Positions 24,553 through 33,504 of a DNA stretch of 54,363 nucleotides are shown here, one piece after another. The stretch lies in contig QZKJ01000027.1 of assembly GCA_003605035.1 (NCBI GenBank), positions 1 to 54,363 of the forward strand. The letters run 5' to 3'. The position numbers and the translations under genes are program-made. How positions within the stretch are numbered: position 1 is the stretch's first letter; each line of letters opens with the position of its first letter. The notes under the pieces are model-generated. The model was not told the origin of the DNA. It saw only the letters and a list, made by a program, of their open reading frames with translations, and ran no database searches. The stretch is from Desulfurivibrio sp. GTDB lineage: Bacteria; Desulfobacterota; Desulfobulbia; Desulfobulbales; SURF-16.

Positions 24553-25671
24553 CTAATCAATATTGAGAATCACGGCATAGGCATTGAAGAAGACCCACAC
24601 CGTCTCGTTCTCCCTGATGCCGAGCCGCCTGTCGCTTTCCCGGCTGACGATGGTGCAGAGTTCCGTGCCGTCGGCGATACGAACCACAAACTCGGTGGTG
24701 ATCCTGCCCCTGCTGATACGGGCAACCGTGCCCTGGAAGCGGTTTTCCGCGCTGCAGGCTGGCTGGGCACCACTGTTCCGGGCAATAATCACCCAGGGGG
24801 CCTTGATCTCGGCCGTGACCAAAGAACCGGGCTTGAGCCCCAGCCGGGCCAGACTGTCATTGGTGATGACCGTCTGCAGGGTGTCGCCGCCCAGGGTGAG
24901 CAGCTCCACGCTTGCCTGAATATCGCTGCGGCGGATCCGGGTTATCCTGCCGAAAAAGGTATTCCGGGCACTGGTTTTCCGCCGGCTTTCCCTGTCGAGA
25001 AAATGCTGCATCACCGGCCGCATGTCCCTGTCCGAGAAATCCACATAGGCAGCGGTGAGATTGGGGGTTGAGTGGCCGAGGAGCTTCTGCACCACCGGCA
25101 GCGGCACGTTGCTGCGCAGCAGTTCAATGGCCCGGGAGCGCCTGATGGCATTGGGATTGACCAGATCCGGCGGCAGACCGCAGGCGCCGGCCCGCTCATA
25201 AAATTTGCGCCGCACATGGCCCGGATCAACCTGCAGCAGGGCACCGGGTCGGCTGTCCGCGACGTGTTCTGCCATGAAGGCCTGCAGTTCCAGGCAGACC
25301 TGGGCCGGGATCTGCACCTGCCGCCCGCCGCCGTCCCCCCCGTTTTCCGTACGGCCGAGCCGAATCAGCTCATTTTCCCAGTCGATATCCCTCTGTTCGT
25401 CCAGGGTGAGGATCTCATTCAAGCGGCCGGCCGAATAGCGGATCAGCAGAAAAATAAGCAGGATCCGCCTTCGCGAGGCGCGGACATCGCTGCGGGCCGA
25501 CTCATCCACCCACTGGCGGAAGGCGTTTTCCAGCTCTGCCAGCTGGGCGGTATCCAGACACTTTATCTCCTTGGGCACGGAAAAGATGCCTGCCGGGTTG
25601 AAACGGCCCCGCAGGGATTCAGTCTCAAATTGTTTCAGCAGATCTTCGACCGGATCATTTCTGTCATTCAT
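24553..25671 (-). CDS. TunR-like regulator: integrase-type DNA-binding domain plus two TOBE domains
   Basis: A 372-residue protein joining a tyrosine-recombinase-type domain (~40-235) to two Mop/TOBE oxyanion-binding domains (~240-300 and ~308-372: NTFFGRITRIRRSDIQASV and FQGTVARISRGRITTEFVV). This is the architecture of TunR, the tungstate-responsive regulator described in sulfate-reducing bacteria, in which the integrase fold is used for DNA binding. Recombinase landmarks remain in part: Arg in SAGRLNEIL, NPNAIRRSRAIELL where the usual HxxR histidine is Asn, LGHSTPNLTAAYVDFS with His and Tyr. So recombination activity is doubtful. No molybdate or tungstate transporter is in the window; it diverges from a TauE/SafE permease. 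Confidence 0.82.
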   Translation of the reverse strand: MNDRNDPVEDLLKQFETESLRGRFNPAGIFSVPKEIKCLDTAQLAELENAFRQWVDESARSDVRASRRRILLIFLLIRYSAGRLNEILTLDEQRDIDWENELIRLGRTENGGDGGGRQVQIPAQVCLELQAFMAEHVADSRPGALLQVDPGHVRRKFYERAGACGLPPDLVNPNAIRRSRAIELLRSNVPLPVVQKLLGHSTPNLTAAYVDFSDRDMRPVMQHFLDRESRRKTSARNTFFGRITRIRRSDIQASVELLTLGGDTLQTVITNDSLARLGLKPGSLVTAEIKAPWVIIARNSGAQPACSAENRFQGTVARISRGRITTEFVVRIADGTELCTIVSRESDRRLGIRENETVWVFFNAYAVILNID

Positions 25672-25958
25672 ATGCTGTCCCGCATTGCTGGCAAATTATT
25701 AAACCGGTTTGGCCCGGCTCCTATAGATTACACGCCCTGACCCATAACTGCAATCTCCAATCAGGCACAATGCAAAACTGATGACCAGACAATTTCACCA
25801 AACCAGCAAGAGGGAGATGATCAGCATAAAAAAACGGGAAAAAAAGAAAATCATTGACAGTGTACTGCTGAATAATGTAGGACTACTGACACGAATATTA
25901 TAATTATGGTGTCTGTTGTTCCTGGTCGTCCCAAACAAAACGCCTCAGGAGGTACCGT
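25672..25958. other. Divergent promoter region of the TunR-like gene and the TauE/SafE gene
   Basis: AT-rich, no gene. A TATAAT at about 25900 and a TTGACA at about 25854 are promoter-like elements but not at standard spacing to each other. The TauE/SafE gene has a strong ribosome site (AGGAGG, 6 bases before ATG 25959). Confidence 0.4.
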
Positions 25959-26918
25959 ATGTATTTTCCCATTGCCGGCATCGAGGTCTCACCCTGGCTG
26001 CCTCCCCTGGTCGCCTTCAGCGTCTCCTTTTTCACCTCCATGGGCGGGGTGTCCGGCGCCTTTCTCCTGCTGCCCTTTCAGGTAAGCGTCCTGGGCTTTA
26101 CCAGCCCGTCGGTCTCCGCCACCAATCAGGTGTTCAATATCGTGGCCATCCCCAGCGGGGTTTACCGTTATATCCGAGAGGGCCGCATGGTCTGGCCCCT
26201 CACCTGGGTGGTCATTATCGGCACCCTGCCGGGGGTGCTGATCGGCGCGGTGCTGCGCATCAGTTACCTGCCTGACCCGAAAAACTTCAAGCTGTTTGCC
26301 GGCCTGGTGCTGCTCTATATCGGCGGCCGGCTGCTGCGCGATCTGCTGAGGAATAAACAGGGCCAAGGCGGCAAGGCCTCGGCCGAGGAACAGTTCCAGA
26401 AGGTGGTGCGGGAGTACCAGCAGCGCAATATCGCCCGCTCCTCGACCGGGAAGGAAGAGCTGCCCCGGGTAGCGGTCCGGAAATTTTCCCTGACCCGCAT
26501 TGTCTATGAATTCTATGGGGAGACCTTTGATGTCAACGTCATGGGCATCATGGCCCTGAGCTTCATCGTCGGCATTATCGGCGGGGTTTACGGCATCGGC
26601 GGCGGGGCCATCATCGCCCCGTTTTTCGTCAGCTTCTTCAGACTGCCGGTGTATACGGTGGCCGGCGCGGCGCTCATGGGCACCTTTGTCACCTCGGTGG
26701 CCGGGGTGGCCTTCTACCAGCTGATCGCTCCCTTTCACCCCGGGATGGCCATTGCCCCGGACTGGCTGCTGGGCTTTCTCTTCGGGACAGGCGGCTTTGC
26801 CGGCATGTACTGCGGGGCACGATTCCAGAAATTCGTGCCGGCCAAAGTGATCAAGTGGATCCTGGCCTTCTGCATCCTGGTGCCGGCCCTGCGCTACATC
26901 TGGGGATTTTTTGGGTGA
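25959..26918 (+). CDS. TauE/SafE-family sulfite/anion exporter
   Basis: A 319-residue inner-membrane permease of the TauE/SafE (DUF81) family, proposed exporters of sulfite, sulfoacetate or related anions. Two repeats of the family signature are visible: VSFFTSMGGVSGAFLLLPFQ (~25-45) and GIIGGVYGIGGGAIIAPFFV (~207-227). About eight hydrophobic segments flank a charged cytoplasmic loop at ~130-185 (EEQFQKVVREYQQRN). Export of sulfite or thiosulfate-type anions would suit a sulfur-metabolising anaerobe, but the substrate is not set by sequence. A perfect 44-bp palindrome follows the stop codon. Confidence 0.88.
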   Translation: MYFPIAGIEVSPWLPPLVAFSVSFFTSMGGVSGAFLLLPFQVSVLGFTSPSVSATNQVFNIVAIPSGVYRYIREGRMVWPLTWVVIIGTLPGVLIGAVLRISYLPDPKNFKLFAGLVLLYIGGRLLRDLLRNKQGQGGKASAEEQFQKVVREYQQRNIARSSTGKEELPRVAVRKFSLTRIVYEFYGETFDVNVMGIMALSFIVGIIGGVYGIGGGAIIAPFFVSFFRLPVYTVAGAALMGTFVTSVAGVAFYQLIAPFHPGMAIAPDWLLGFLFGTGGFAGMYCGARFQKFVPAKVIKWILAFCILVPALRYIWGFFG

Positions 26919-26924
26919 GAAGGG

Positions 26925-27006
26925 AGTGAGGAGTAGGGGCGGTTCGCGAACCGCCCCTACTCCTCACTCCTCACTCCTCACTCCTTACTTTTTACTCCTC
27001 ACTCCC
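26925..27006. repeat. Palindrome plus CTCCTCA heptad array
   Basis: A perfect 44-bp palindrome (26925-26968) centred on GGCGGTTCGCGAACCGCC and flanked by GTGAGGAGTA/TACTCCTCAC, running into a tandem series of 7-base units CTCCTCA, CTCCTCA, CTCCTTA, CTTTTTA, CTCCTCA up to the porin stop codon. It separates two convergent genes and could end transcription in both directions. The core palindrome recurs at 38368-38388. Confidence 0.85.
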
Positions 27007-28281
27007 TTAAAATTCCACCGCCACCTGCATGGTGGCGGCATCGGCATCGTTGCCCGTGCCGCCGTCTGAGATGCCGTAGTCCTCATCATGCAGATACTCC
27101 AGCGCCACGCTGGTGTTCTGGAGGACAAACATTCTGAGCGCCGCGCCATAGCGGTCCTCGGGCAGCTCTAAAGCCAGGGCCTCGTCGCTTCCCTGCCAGG
27201 CCAGCGAAAAAATCGTCTCCCGGTCCAGCAGCTCAAAGCCCAGGCCCGCCTCAAGACTCCAGGCCTCCGGCTCGGCGCCGGACCCGGCAAAAGCCAGCTC
27301 ATCAGCCCGGAACGCCTCGAGGGCCCCGACATATTCGGCAATAAAACTAACAGGCCCATACTGGAGCAGCAGGTGGGCGGCCAGGCCTTCCACATAGTCA
27401 TCAATCTCACTACCAAGCCTATCCCCCAGCCCGTCGGTGTCGCCGATGTTGTTCAGCCAGTCCAGCCCCGCATCCACTGTGAAGCCTTCGCTTTCCCCGG
27501 CATAGCCCAGGCTGGCGCCCCAGGCGTCAATCCTGTCATCCTCGCCCCTTTCGCTGAGATCGCCGTTAAAGGCATACAGAGAGCCATAGAAACCGGAGGC
27601 CTGAAAGCCGCTCAGCACGGCGGAATCGTTGATCTCGCCAAGCGCAAGCGGCAGGGTGTCCGAGATCATATTGGTGTCATAGGCGCCAAAGGGCAGATAC
27701 ATCTTGCCCAGCGTGAGAAACGCCGGGAAGGCCTCCAGCTTGCCCAGAGTGACCGTCCCCTCGTCGACGAGCAGATGATCGCTTTCCTCGCCCTCCTCGT
27801 AGAGCAGCAGCAGATGGGCCTGGGACCAGTCGGAAATCCGGGCGTCCAGCCCCACTTCCACGGTGGCCAGGCTGATGTCGCTGGTGTCAGTGCCGGCAAA
27901 ATCCTCGGCAGCGGTGGCCTCCACCTCAACCAGCCCCTTCAGGTCAACATGATCGTTGATGCCTTGCAGCAGGGATGGTTCAGCTGCGGCGGCGGCCGCT
28001 GCCTCCTGTCTGCCCGCCAGAGTGGTTTCAATCTGCTGCAGGCGCTGCTCCACGCTCTCCCTGCCCTCGGGGCTTTCCGGTCTTTCCGCCAATGGCTGGG
28101 CTGCTGCCGGCTGCTGCCGACCCACCAGCATTTTTTCCAGCACGACCACCCGTTCAAGCAGCATCTGATTCTGCCGGGTCAACTCCTCCACCTTTTTTTC
28201 CAGGGTGGCGCTGTCAGCCGCCCAGCCGGTGGACGCACTGGCCAATAACCCCATTGCCGCGATACTGATGCCTTTTTTCAT
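27007..28281 (-). CDS. LbtU-like outer-membrane porin with N-terminal coiled coil
   Basis: A 424-residue exported protein. A signal peptide (MKKGISIAAMGLLASASTGWAA) is followed by a coiled coil (~25-50, EKKVEELTRQNQMLLERVVV), an Ala/Gln/Pro linker, and a beta-barrel ending in MQVAVEF, whose terminal Phe fits barrel assembly. The barrel portion (KMYLPFGAYDTNMISDTLPL, FYGSLYAFNGDL) matches the LbtU siderophore-porin family. It lies 69 bases after cbiO on the same strand, so it probably belongs to the NikR-controlled nickel operon and may admit nickel or a nickel chelate through the outer membrane. That role is inferred from position only. Confidence 0.78.
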   Translation of the reverse strand: MKKGISIAAMGLLASASTGWAADSATLEKKVEELTRQNQMLLERVVVLEKMLVGRQQPAAAQPLAERPESPEGRESVEQRLQQIETTLAGRQEAAAAAAAEPSLLQGINDHVDLKGLVEVEATAAEDFAGTDTSDISLATVEVGLDARISDWSQAHLLLLYEEGEESDHLLVDEGTVTLGKLEAFPAFLTLGKMYLPFGAYDTNMISDTLPLALGEINDSAVLSGFQASGFYGSLYAFNGDLSERGEDDRIDAWGASLGYAGESEGFTVDAGLDWLNNIGDTDGLGDRLGSEIDDYVEGLAAHLLLQYGPVSFIAEYVGALEAFRADELAFAGSGAEPEAWSLEAGLGFELLDRETIFSLAWQGSDEALALELPEDRYGAALRMFVLQNTSVALEYLHDEDYGISDGGTGNDADAATMQVAVEF

Positions 28282-28350
28282 CTCTCTTCCCCCATCACAC
28301 TATTTACATTGACTCATCATTCATTCAATCAGTTACACCCATGCGCGCTT

Positions 28351-29106
28351 TCACCTGCCCTTGCCGCACACCGGGCAGCCCTGCATGGAGAGCGGCTTTT
28401 CCAGCCGGCACTCGGCCAGCAGGGCCTCATTGCCGAAAATCTCCAGGGTGGGTCCGTCGGCCTTGACCACCCCCTGATGCAGGACAATGGTCCGCTGGCA
28501 GAGCTCGACCACCATGTCCAGATCATGACTGGTGAAGATCCTGGTATGCGCAAAATCCTTGAGCAGGCCGATGAGCTGCCGCCGGGCAAATGGGTCGAGG
28601 CCGCTGGTCGGCTCATCCATGACCAGGATATCCGGCGACATGGAGAGCACCGTGGCAATGGCCACCCGCTTCTTCTCCCCGCCGGAGAGATGATAGGGGG
28701 GCTTTTCCTGCAGATGGGCCGCGCCCACCTGTTCGAGCACGTCTTTCACCCGCTGCCTGACCTCATCCACCGGCAGCCCCAGGTTGAAGGGGCCGAAAGC
28801 CACATCATCAAAAACCGTGGGCATGAAGAGCTGATCATCCGCGTCCTGAAAGATCATGCCCACCGTGCGCCGGATCTCCGGCAGGGTCTTCTTGGTGAGC
28901 GGGAAATCACCGATGCGGATCTCCCCGGTCGTCGGGGTCAGGTAGCCGTTGAGATGGAGCAGCAGGGTCGATTTGCCGGCCCCGTTGGCGCCGATGATCG
29001 CCACCGACTCGCCGTGATGGATGGTAAAGCTCACATCCTGCAATGCCACCGTACCGTCCGCGTAGACATGCTGCAGATGCTTGACCGCCACGATATGATG
29101 GCTCAT
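28351..29106 (-). CDS. cbiO: Nickel/cobalt ECF transporter ATPase CbiO/NikO
   Basis: A 251-residue ATPase of the energy-coupling-factor transporter for Ni2+ or Co2+. Walker A is GANGAGKSTLLLHL (~39-52), the Q-loop region FQDADDQLFMP, signature LSGGEKKRVAIATVL, Walker B ILVMDEPTSGLDP, and switch His in IFTSHDLDM. The start at 29106 (MSHHIVAVKH) overlaps the cbiQ stop by four bases (ATGA). The protein ends with a CPVCGKGR tail, a possible metal-binding CxxC not general in the family. NikR control points to nickel as the substrate. Confidence 0.92.
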   Translation of the reverse strand: MSHHIVAVKHLQHVYADGTVALQDVSFTIHHGESVAIIGANGAGKSTLLLHLNGYLTPTTGEIRIGDFPLTKKTLPEIRRTVGMIFQDADDQLFMPTVFDDVAFGPFNLGLPVDEVRQRVKDVLEQVGAAHLQEKPPYHLSGGEKKRVAIATVLSMSPDILVMDEPTSGLDPFARRQLIGLLKDFAHTRIFTSHDLDMVVELCQRTIVLHQGVVKADGPTLEIFGNEALLAECRLEKPLSMQGCPVCGKGR

Positions 29107-29915
29107 GACAAAAACCCCGCGAACAGCCCACCCAGCCACTGGGCGCCATTTTCCAGCCGGAGCGCCACAAACAGGGCCGACCAGCCGGCCACATAAAACA
29201 GCTCGCGCCAGCCGAAGGCCGAGATCTGGCGGGAATGGAATTCCCCGGTAAAGCCGCGGGCCAGCATGGCCATGTGGATGCGCTCGGCCCGCAGCCAGGT
29301 GCGGATGAGCAGATGGCCGATGAGCGGCCCGAAACTGGCCAGCCCCAGCCCTTTTCTGCCGCAGGCCCGGAGTTCCCTGGCCCGTGCGGCCCGGGCCCCT
29401 TCCTCGGTGAGCACGAAGATATACCGATAGAGAAAGAGCAGCTGCACGGTGAAGGTCCTGGGCGTGCCCAGACGCTCCAAGGCCTGGCAGACGGCGAGAA
29501 AGCCGGTCACCCCCACCAGGATCACGGCGGCGCCCACGGTAAGCACGGCGCGGATGATGATGGAGGCGCAGGAGATCCAGCCGCCACTGACGGCCAGCGG
29601 GCCGAGCCGGACCAGCACCTCCCGGTCAAACAGCGGGTTCAGCATGCCCACCACAAAGGCAAAGGGGATCACCAGGCTGATCTTTCTGACGATATAGCCC
29701 CCAGGCAGATTGCCAAGCGAGGTAACAATCACGGGATAAAGGAAAAAAGGGAACAGGGCGGTGAATTCATAGCGGTCAAACGATACCACGCTGATGATGA
29801 AGACCAGGGTGGTCAGCACCTTGGCCCTGGCGTCAAGGCGATGGATAAGCGAATCCCCTGTTGCCAGCAGGTCCAGCCTTTTAAGATCGAGTACCGCTCC
29901 GTCAATGGATCGCAT
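29103..29915 (-). CDS. cbiQ: Nickel/cobalt ECF transporter transmembrane subunit CbiQ/NikQ
   Basis: A 270-residue T-component. Hydrophobic segments at ~35-130 are followed by the coupling helices with the two Ala-Arg-Gly signatures: ARAARARELRACG (~170) and ERIHMAMLARGFTGE (~208-222), which bind the ATPases. The start at 29915 (MRSIDGAVLD) is chosen because the in-frame extension upstream is low-complexity spacer. It overlaps cbiO by four bases. Its spacer from cbiM is a 132-base fold-back array. Confidence 0.92.
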   Translation of the reverse strand: MRSIDGAVLDLKRLDLLATGDSLIHRLDARAKVLTTLVFIISVVSFDRYEFTALFPFFLYPVIVTSLGNLPGGYIVRKISLVIPFAFVVGMLNPLFDREVLVRLGPLAVSGGWISCASIIIRAVLTVGAAVILVGVTGFLAVCQALERLGTPRTFTVQLLFLYRYIFVLTEEGARAARARELRACGRKGLGLASFGPLIGHLLIRTWLRAERIHMAMLARGFTGEFHSRQISAFGWRELFYVAGWSALFVALRLENGAQWLGGLFAGFLS

Positions 29916-30047
29916 GGTGAGTGAGTAAGGAGTCAGGAGTAAGGAGTCAGCAGGGAGAAGGGAGAAGGGAGGAGTTAGGAATCTCTTGCTTTTTCTCCTC
30001 ACTCCTCACTCCTAATTCCTCACTTTTTACTTCTCACTTTTCGCTTC
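29916..30047. repeat. Head-to-head heptad array between cbiM and cbiQ
   Basis: Left half made of GAGTAAG/GAGTCAG/AAGGGAG heptads, right half of CTCCTCA/CTTCTCA/CTTTTTA heptads, with a short centre at about 29985. The halves are complementary and could fold into a long imperfect hairpin within the operon message. No coding character. Confidence 0.85.
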
Positions 30048-31097
30048 TCACTTTTCCCTTGCCAGCTGCCGCTTGAGGACAAAACCGATGCCAAAGGCAA
30101 GGGCAAGGGTAAGCAGAGCGCCGACACCGCCGGAAACACTGGTGGCGAACCTGGCGTTCTCATCAGCTTTTGCCTCACCGGCATAGGCCACCCCATCCTC
30201 AACTGCTGCTGCATCCTGCTTGAAAGAATAGTCGGGCAGAAAGGCCAGTTTCTCCTGCAGGCCTGCCAGCATGCCGTGCACGCCATCCTCGGCGCCCGCC
30301 ACCTCTTCGGCGCCGGTCACTTTGGCAATGGCCCATTCCAGGCCGTCCGGATTTTCCGAGGCAAACCAGGAGACAAGTCCGCCGGTGAACAGAGTGGCCG
30401 CCAAAAAAGAGAGAAAAACATTGCGCAGCGGCAGGTTGCCAAGGGATGAGGAATCAGTTGACGCCCTGATGATCTCCGGCCTGACGGCGGAGACAAAGGC
30501 AACCACCGAGGCGGTTACCAGGCCTTCAACGATGCCGATGGCCAGGTGGATCGGCTGCATGAGGGCGACAAAGGCGGAGAACGGCAGAGAGGAAATGCCC
30601 GAGGCCACGGTTTCCAGCACCACGGAGAAGGCGCCCAGCTGCAGGCCGACCACCGCGGCGATAACGGCGGCCGCGGTCAGCCGCGCCCTGCCCGGCTGGC
30701 CGCCGGCAATGGCGCGGTAGATGAAGGGATAGGCGATGAAGGCCGGAAAGAAGCCGAGATTGAAGATATTGCATCCCAGGGCCAGGATGCCGCCGTCGGC
30801 AAAGAACAGCGACTGCACCACCAGCACCGAGGCGATGGTGAGAAAGGCGGCATGGGGTCCCAGCAGGATCGCCAGCAGCAGACCGCCGCCCAGATGCCCG
30901 CTGGAACCGGTGGCGGGAATGGTGAAATTGATCATCTGGGCGGCAAAGATGAAGGCACCGAGCACCCCCATGAGCGGAATCCTGCGCTCATCAAGCTCCT
31001 TTTTCACCTTCATGGAACTGTAGGCGATGGTGCCGGCGGCAGCCCCCCACATGCTTGCCCCGACGGCCGGTGACAAAAGCGCATCTGCCATATGCAT
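30048..31097 (-). CDS. cbiM: Nickel/cobalt transporter substrate-binding subunit CbiM with fused CbiN/PDGLE-like tail
   Basis: A 349-residue membrane protein. It starts MHMADALLSP, where the N-terminal amine and His2 ligate the metal in CbiM/NikM; the start at 31097 is therefore firm, with AGGAGGAAAAA upstream. Residues ~1-220 are the S-component with about six to seven helices (GSSGHLGGGLLLAILLGPHA, AFVALMQPIHLAIGIVEGLV). After ~residue 230 come a helix, a periplasmic stretch with ENPDGLEWAI (PDGLE motif) and a last helix (LLTLALAFGIGFVLKR), as in fused NikMN/CbiMN proteins. First gene of the operon; a NikR operator lies 43 bases upstream. Confidence 0.92.
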   Translation of the reverse strand: MHMADALLSPAVGASMWGAAAGTIAYSSMKVKKELDERRIPLMGVLGAFIFAAQMINFTIPATGSSGHLGGGLLLAILLGPHAAFLTIASVLVVQSLFFADGGILALGCNIFNLGFFPAFIAYPFIYRAIAGGQPGRARLTAAAVIAAVVGLQLGAFSVVLETVASGISSLPFSAFVALMQPIHLAIGIVEGLVTASVVAFVSAVRPEIIRASTDSSSLGNLPLRNVFLSFLAATLFTGGLVSWFASENPDGLEWAIAKVTGAEEVAGAEDGVHGMLAGLQEKLAFLPDYSFKQDAAAVEDGVAYAGEAKADENARFATSVSGGVGALLTLALAFGIGFVLKRQLAREK

Positions 31098-31139
31098 GGC
31101 TTTTTCCTCCTGGAAAATAAAATAGGCGAACAGCAGCTC

Positions 31140-31167
31140 GTGTTATAAAGTTTAATAAACGTAACAC
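31140..31167. promoter_or_regulatory. NikR operator between cbiM and nikR
   Basis: GTGTTAT-N14-GTAACAC matches the deltaproteobacterial NikR consensus GTGTTAC-N13/14-GTAACAC in all but one base. It sits in the divergent spacer 43 bases before cbiM and 183 before nikR, so NikR with nickel should repress the transporter operon and possibly itself. Confidence 0.8.
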
Positions 31168-31350
31168 CTATTACATACGATACTACGATTCGTGTGTCAA
31201 CATCTTTTCTCTGAACAAGACGGAAATCCCCGCAGCGGTTAAATGCGGCTGCAACCGGTTAACCACAGGGAATTCATTTATTTCTCGCGGGAAATCAGGT
31301 AGTATTTGCCCAAGGCAGGGCATGAAAAATCGCAACGGAGAGGGAGCAGC

Positions 31351-31767
31351 ATGGGAAAAACTGTCAGATTCGGGATTTCGCTTGATGAGAAACTGCTGAT
31401 CGACTTTGATCAGCTCATTGAACAGAAACGATACACCAACCGCTCAGAGGCGATCCGCGATCTCATCCGGGCCTCGCTGGTGGAGAACAAGAGTGAATCC
31501 AAGGAAGAGGCCATCGGCACCGTCACCCTGATCTACAACCATCACGTGCGGGATCTGGCCGACAAGCTGACCGAGCAACAGCACTCCCATCATGACCGCA
31601 TCATCTCTTCCCTGCACGTCCATCTGGACGCCCATAACTGCCTGGAGGTGCTGATTGTCCGTGGGGCAGCCCGGGAGGTCAGACAGATAGCCGATGAGCT
31701 GATCGGCGTCAAAGGGGTCAAACACGGCAAACTGGTGATGACCACCACCGGCCATGACCTGGCCTGA
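31351..31767 (+). CDS. nikR: Nickel-responsive repressor NikR
   Basis: A 138-residue ribbon-helix-helix regulator with an ACT-like nickel-binding domain. The DNA-binding part is [19 protein letters not shown] ... [15 protein letters not shown] (~4-45). The nickel site is in [15 protein letters not shown] (His-x-His ... Cys), with further His at HSHHDRI. ATG at 31351 follows GGAGAGGGAGCAGC. It diverges from the cbiMQO-porin operon and its predicted operator lies between them. Confidence 0.94.
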   Translation: MGKTVRFGISLDEKLLIDFDQLIEQKRYTNRSEAIRDLIRASLVENKSESKEEAIGTVTLIYNHHVRDLADKLTEQQHSHHDRIISSLHVHLDAHNCLEVLIVRGAAREVRQIADELIGVKGVKHGKLVMTTTGHDLA

Positions 31768-31842
31768 GCTGCCGGCCGGGGGGGAAACCCGGCTCCCGGC
31801 GGAGTTTAATGCCGCCAGTCTCACTGGTATTTTCCGAGTCTC

Positions 31843-33324
31843 TCAAGGCAAACTCCCCTCGAATTTTACCCTGTAGTCAGGGGTGCCGTCCGCGGCAACA
31901 CGGTAGATAATACCGTTCTTCGCTGCCGCGTACAAAACGCTGCCGGTTAGATCATCGGCGCCCACGGTCATGGAGACGATCTCCGGAAAACTGACATATT
32001 TTGCGTGGGCCGCAAAGGTCTCGTCTTCCACGAAGATATCCCCTAAATGGGCAGATTTTTCTATGGCGGAGTACTTGCGTATCCCACCATTTTTAAAAGC
32101 AATGTAGATGGTATCATCCGCCCCGGAGGAAGCAATTGCTGAAATCTCCTGTTCCGGCGGGAAAAGCATGATCGGCTCAAAGTAATACTCATCCTTCTCT
32201 TTGCGGCACAGGTGGATGCGACTGTCAACCGCGGATTTTGTTAAAAGTATTATATAGGGGGCATCATGCAGGCGGATGGTGGAAACCGCCTCCAGGGTCG
32301 GCAGGGCACTGGTTTCATCGCTGAAAATGGAAATCTCCCCCCGGCTGATGACCTTTTTGGCATAAGCATCCCCGGCAGCATTTTCCCCGGGCTTCAGCTC
32401 ATACGCACAAAAATAGATGCCTCCACCCTCAATAGTGTAAAACCGCTTCCAATCACCGGTAATGGCGGATATATCGCCATGAGCAGGCGTGAGGCGGACA
32501 AGCTTGTTGTCTCCCTCTGTTTTTTGCATATTTCTGTCCGGCAGGATGAAGATGCCATCTTTGCCGGCAAAGATGGCCGGTTCTGCCTGACTGCTTGACA
32601 TTGAGTTCCAATCCTTCATAACAAATCGGGCGGCCGGCGCGGTTTTCCCGGCGCAATCCAGGGCCAGCCACTGCTGGTTCTTTGCATCATAGGCCCAGAT
32701 AAAGCTTCCGCCCATTGCCCGGTCTTCATCGTAGTAATCGCCCTGCCAGAAGACCTTGCTGAATTGCCGTTGTGGATCCTGGAGAAAAACCCCGGTGGCA
32801 GACGTTTTCGTGAGCCAGGGTGATGTAACGGCATGCAGCCAGCCCTGATAGCCTGTTGAAGTTTTGACATTCTGCTCCGGCACATCAAGGGCAAATTCGG
32901 GCAATTTGCGGTAATGCAGATAATGGGTCATTTTCTGCAGGGTTACAGGCTGAACACTGACTGTCCGGGTTTTTGCCGGGAAATACCCAGGTGCCAGAAT
33001 ATAGAGATGACTGAGCCCCAGCCTGCCGTAATCGCCTTTATTAAAGACTTTCGTATCAGGGATCAAAAATTCTCCACCGGAGTCGGTGCTCGCCTCCTGG
33101 GCGTCCACATCAACATGACCCAAGCCGGTGCTGCCTTCATAGACCGCCAGGGCCAGTGCATCCTTCACCGGTTTGCTGGTCTCCAGATCAACGACTCGTC
33201 CCTTGACTTCTGGCATGTGGTAGTGCGGCTGCCCAAGGGGGGCGCAACCGGAGAACATGGCGCCAATCAGGAGTGGAGCAATGGCCCGGCCAAGAGATTT
33301 ATTGAGGAATTTATTCATAATCAT
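31843..33324 (-). CDS. Large lipoprotein with carboxypeptidase-regulatory-like domain
   Basis: A 493-residue predicted lipoprotein. The signal peptide ends in a lipobox at IGAMFSGC (about residue 27). Residues ~40-120 resemble a carboxypeptidase-regulatory/Ig-like beta domain (VKGRVVDLETSKPVKDALAL). The rest is beta-rich, with repeated strand-turn segments such as AIFAGKDGIFILPDRN and SVLYAAAKNGIIYRVAADG that suggest a propeller-like fold. Function unknown. The start is taken at 33324 (MIMNKFLNKS) because GGACGAG lies 3-9 bases upstream; ATG 33318 is an alternative. Confidence 0.7.
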   Translation of the reverse strand: MIMNKFLNKSLGRAIAPLLIGAMFSGCAPLGQPHYHMPEVKGRVVDLETSKPVKDALALAVYEGSTGLGHVDVDAQEASTDSGGEFLIPDTKVFNKGDYGRLGLSHLYILAPGYFPAKTRTVSVQPVTLQKMTHYLHYRKLPEFALDVPEQNVKTSTGYQGWLHAVTSPWLTKTSATGVFLQDPQRQFSKVFWQGDYYDEDRAMGGSFIWAYDAKNQQWLALDCAGKTAPAARFVMKDWNSMSSSQAEPAIFAGKDGIFILPDRNMQKTEGDNKLVRLTPAHGDISAITGDWKRFYTIEGGGIYFCAYELKPGENAAGDAYAKKVISRGEISIFSDETSALPTLEAVSTIRLHDAPYIILLTKSAVDSRIHLCRKEKDEYYFEPIMLFPPEQEISAIASSGADDTIYIAFKNGGIRKYSAIEKSAHLGDIFVEDETFAAHAKYVSFPEIVSMTVGADDLTGSVLYAAAKNGIIYRVAADGTPDYRVKFEGSLP

Positions 33325-33504
33325 TTTCTCGTCCGCCAATCGGCATCATTTGTTTGTTCATCATTGTACCAGGTTTTTTCATGCAGCAAAACCAGGCGAA
33401 ACCAGAATAAAGATATTAAAAAATACCACTGTTGCCCTTGCTGCCCCTCTGCCGCCATCCTCATCCAGTTTGTCGAGCATTTCAATAAATTCAGGTGAGC
33501 CCTC

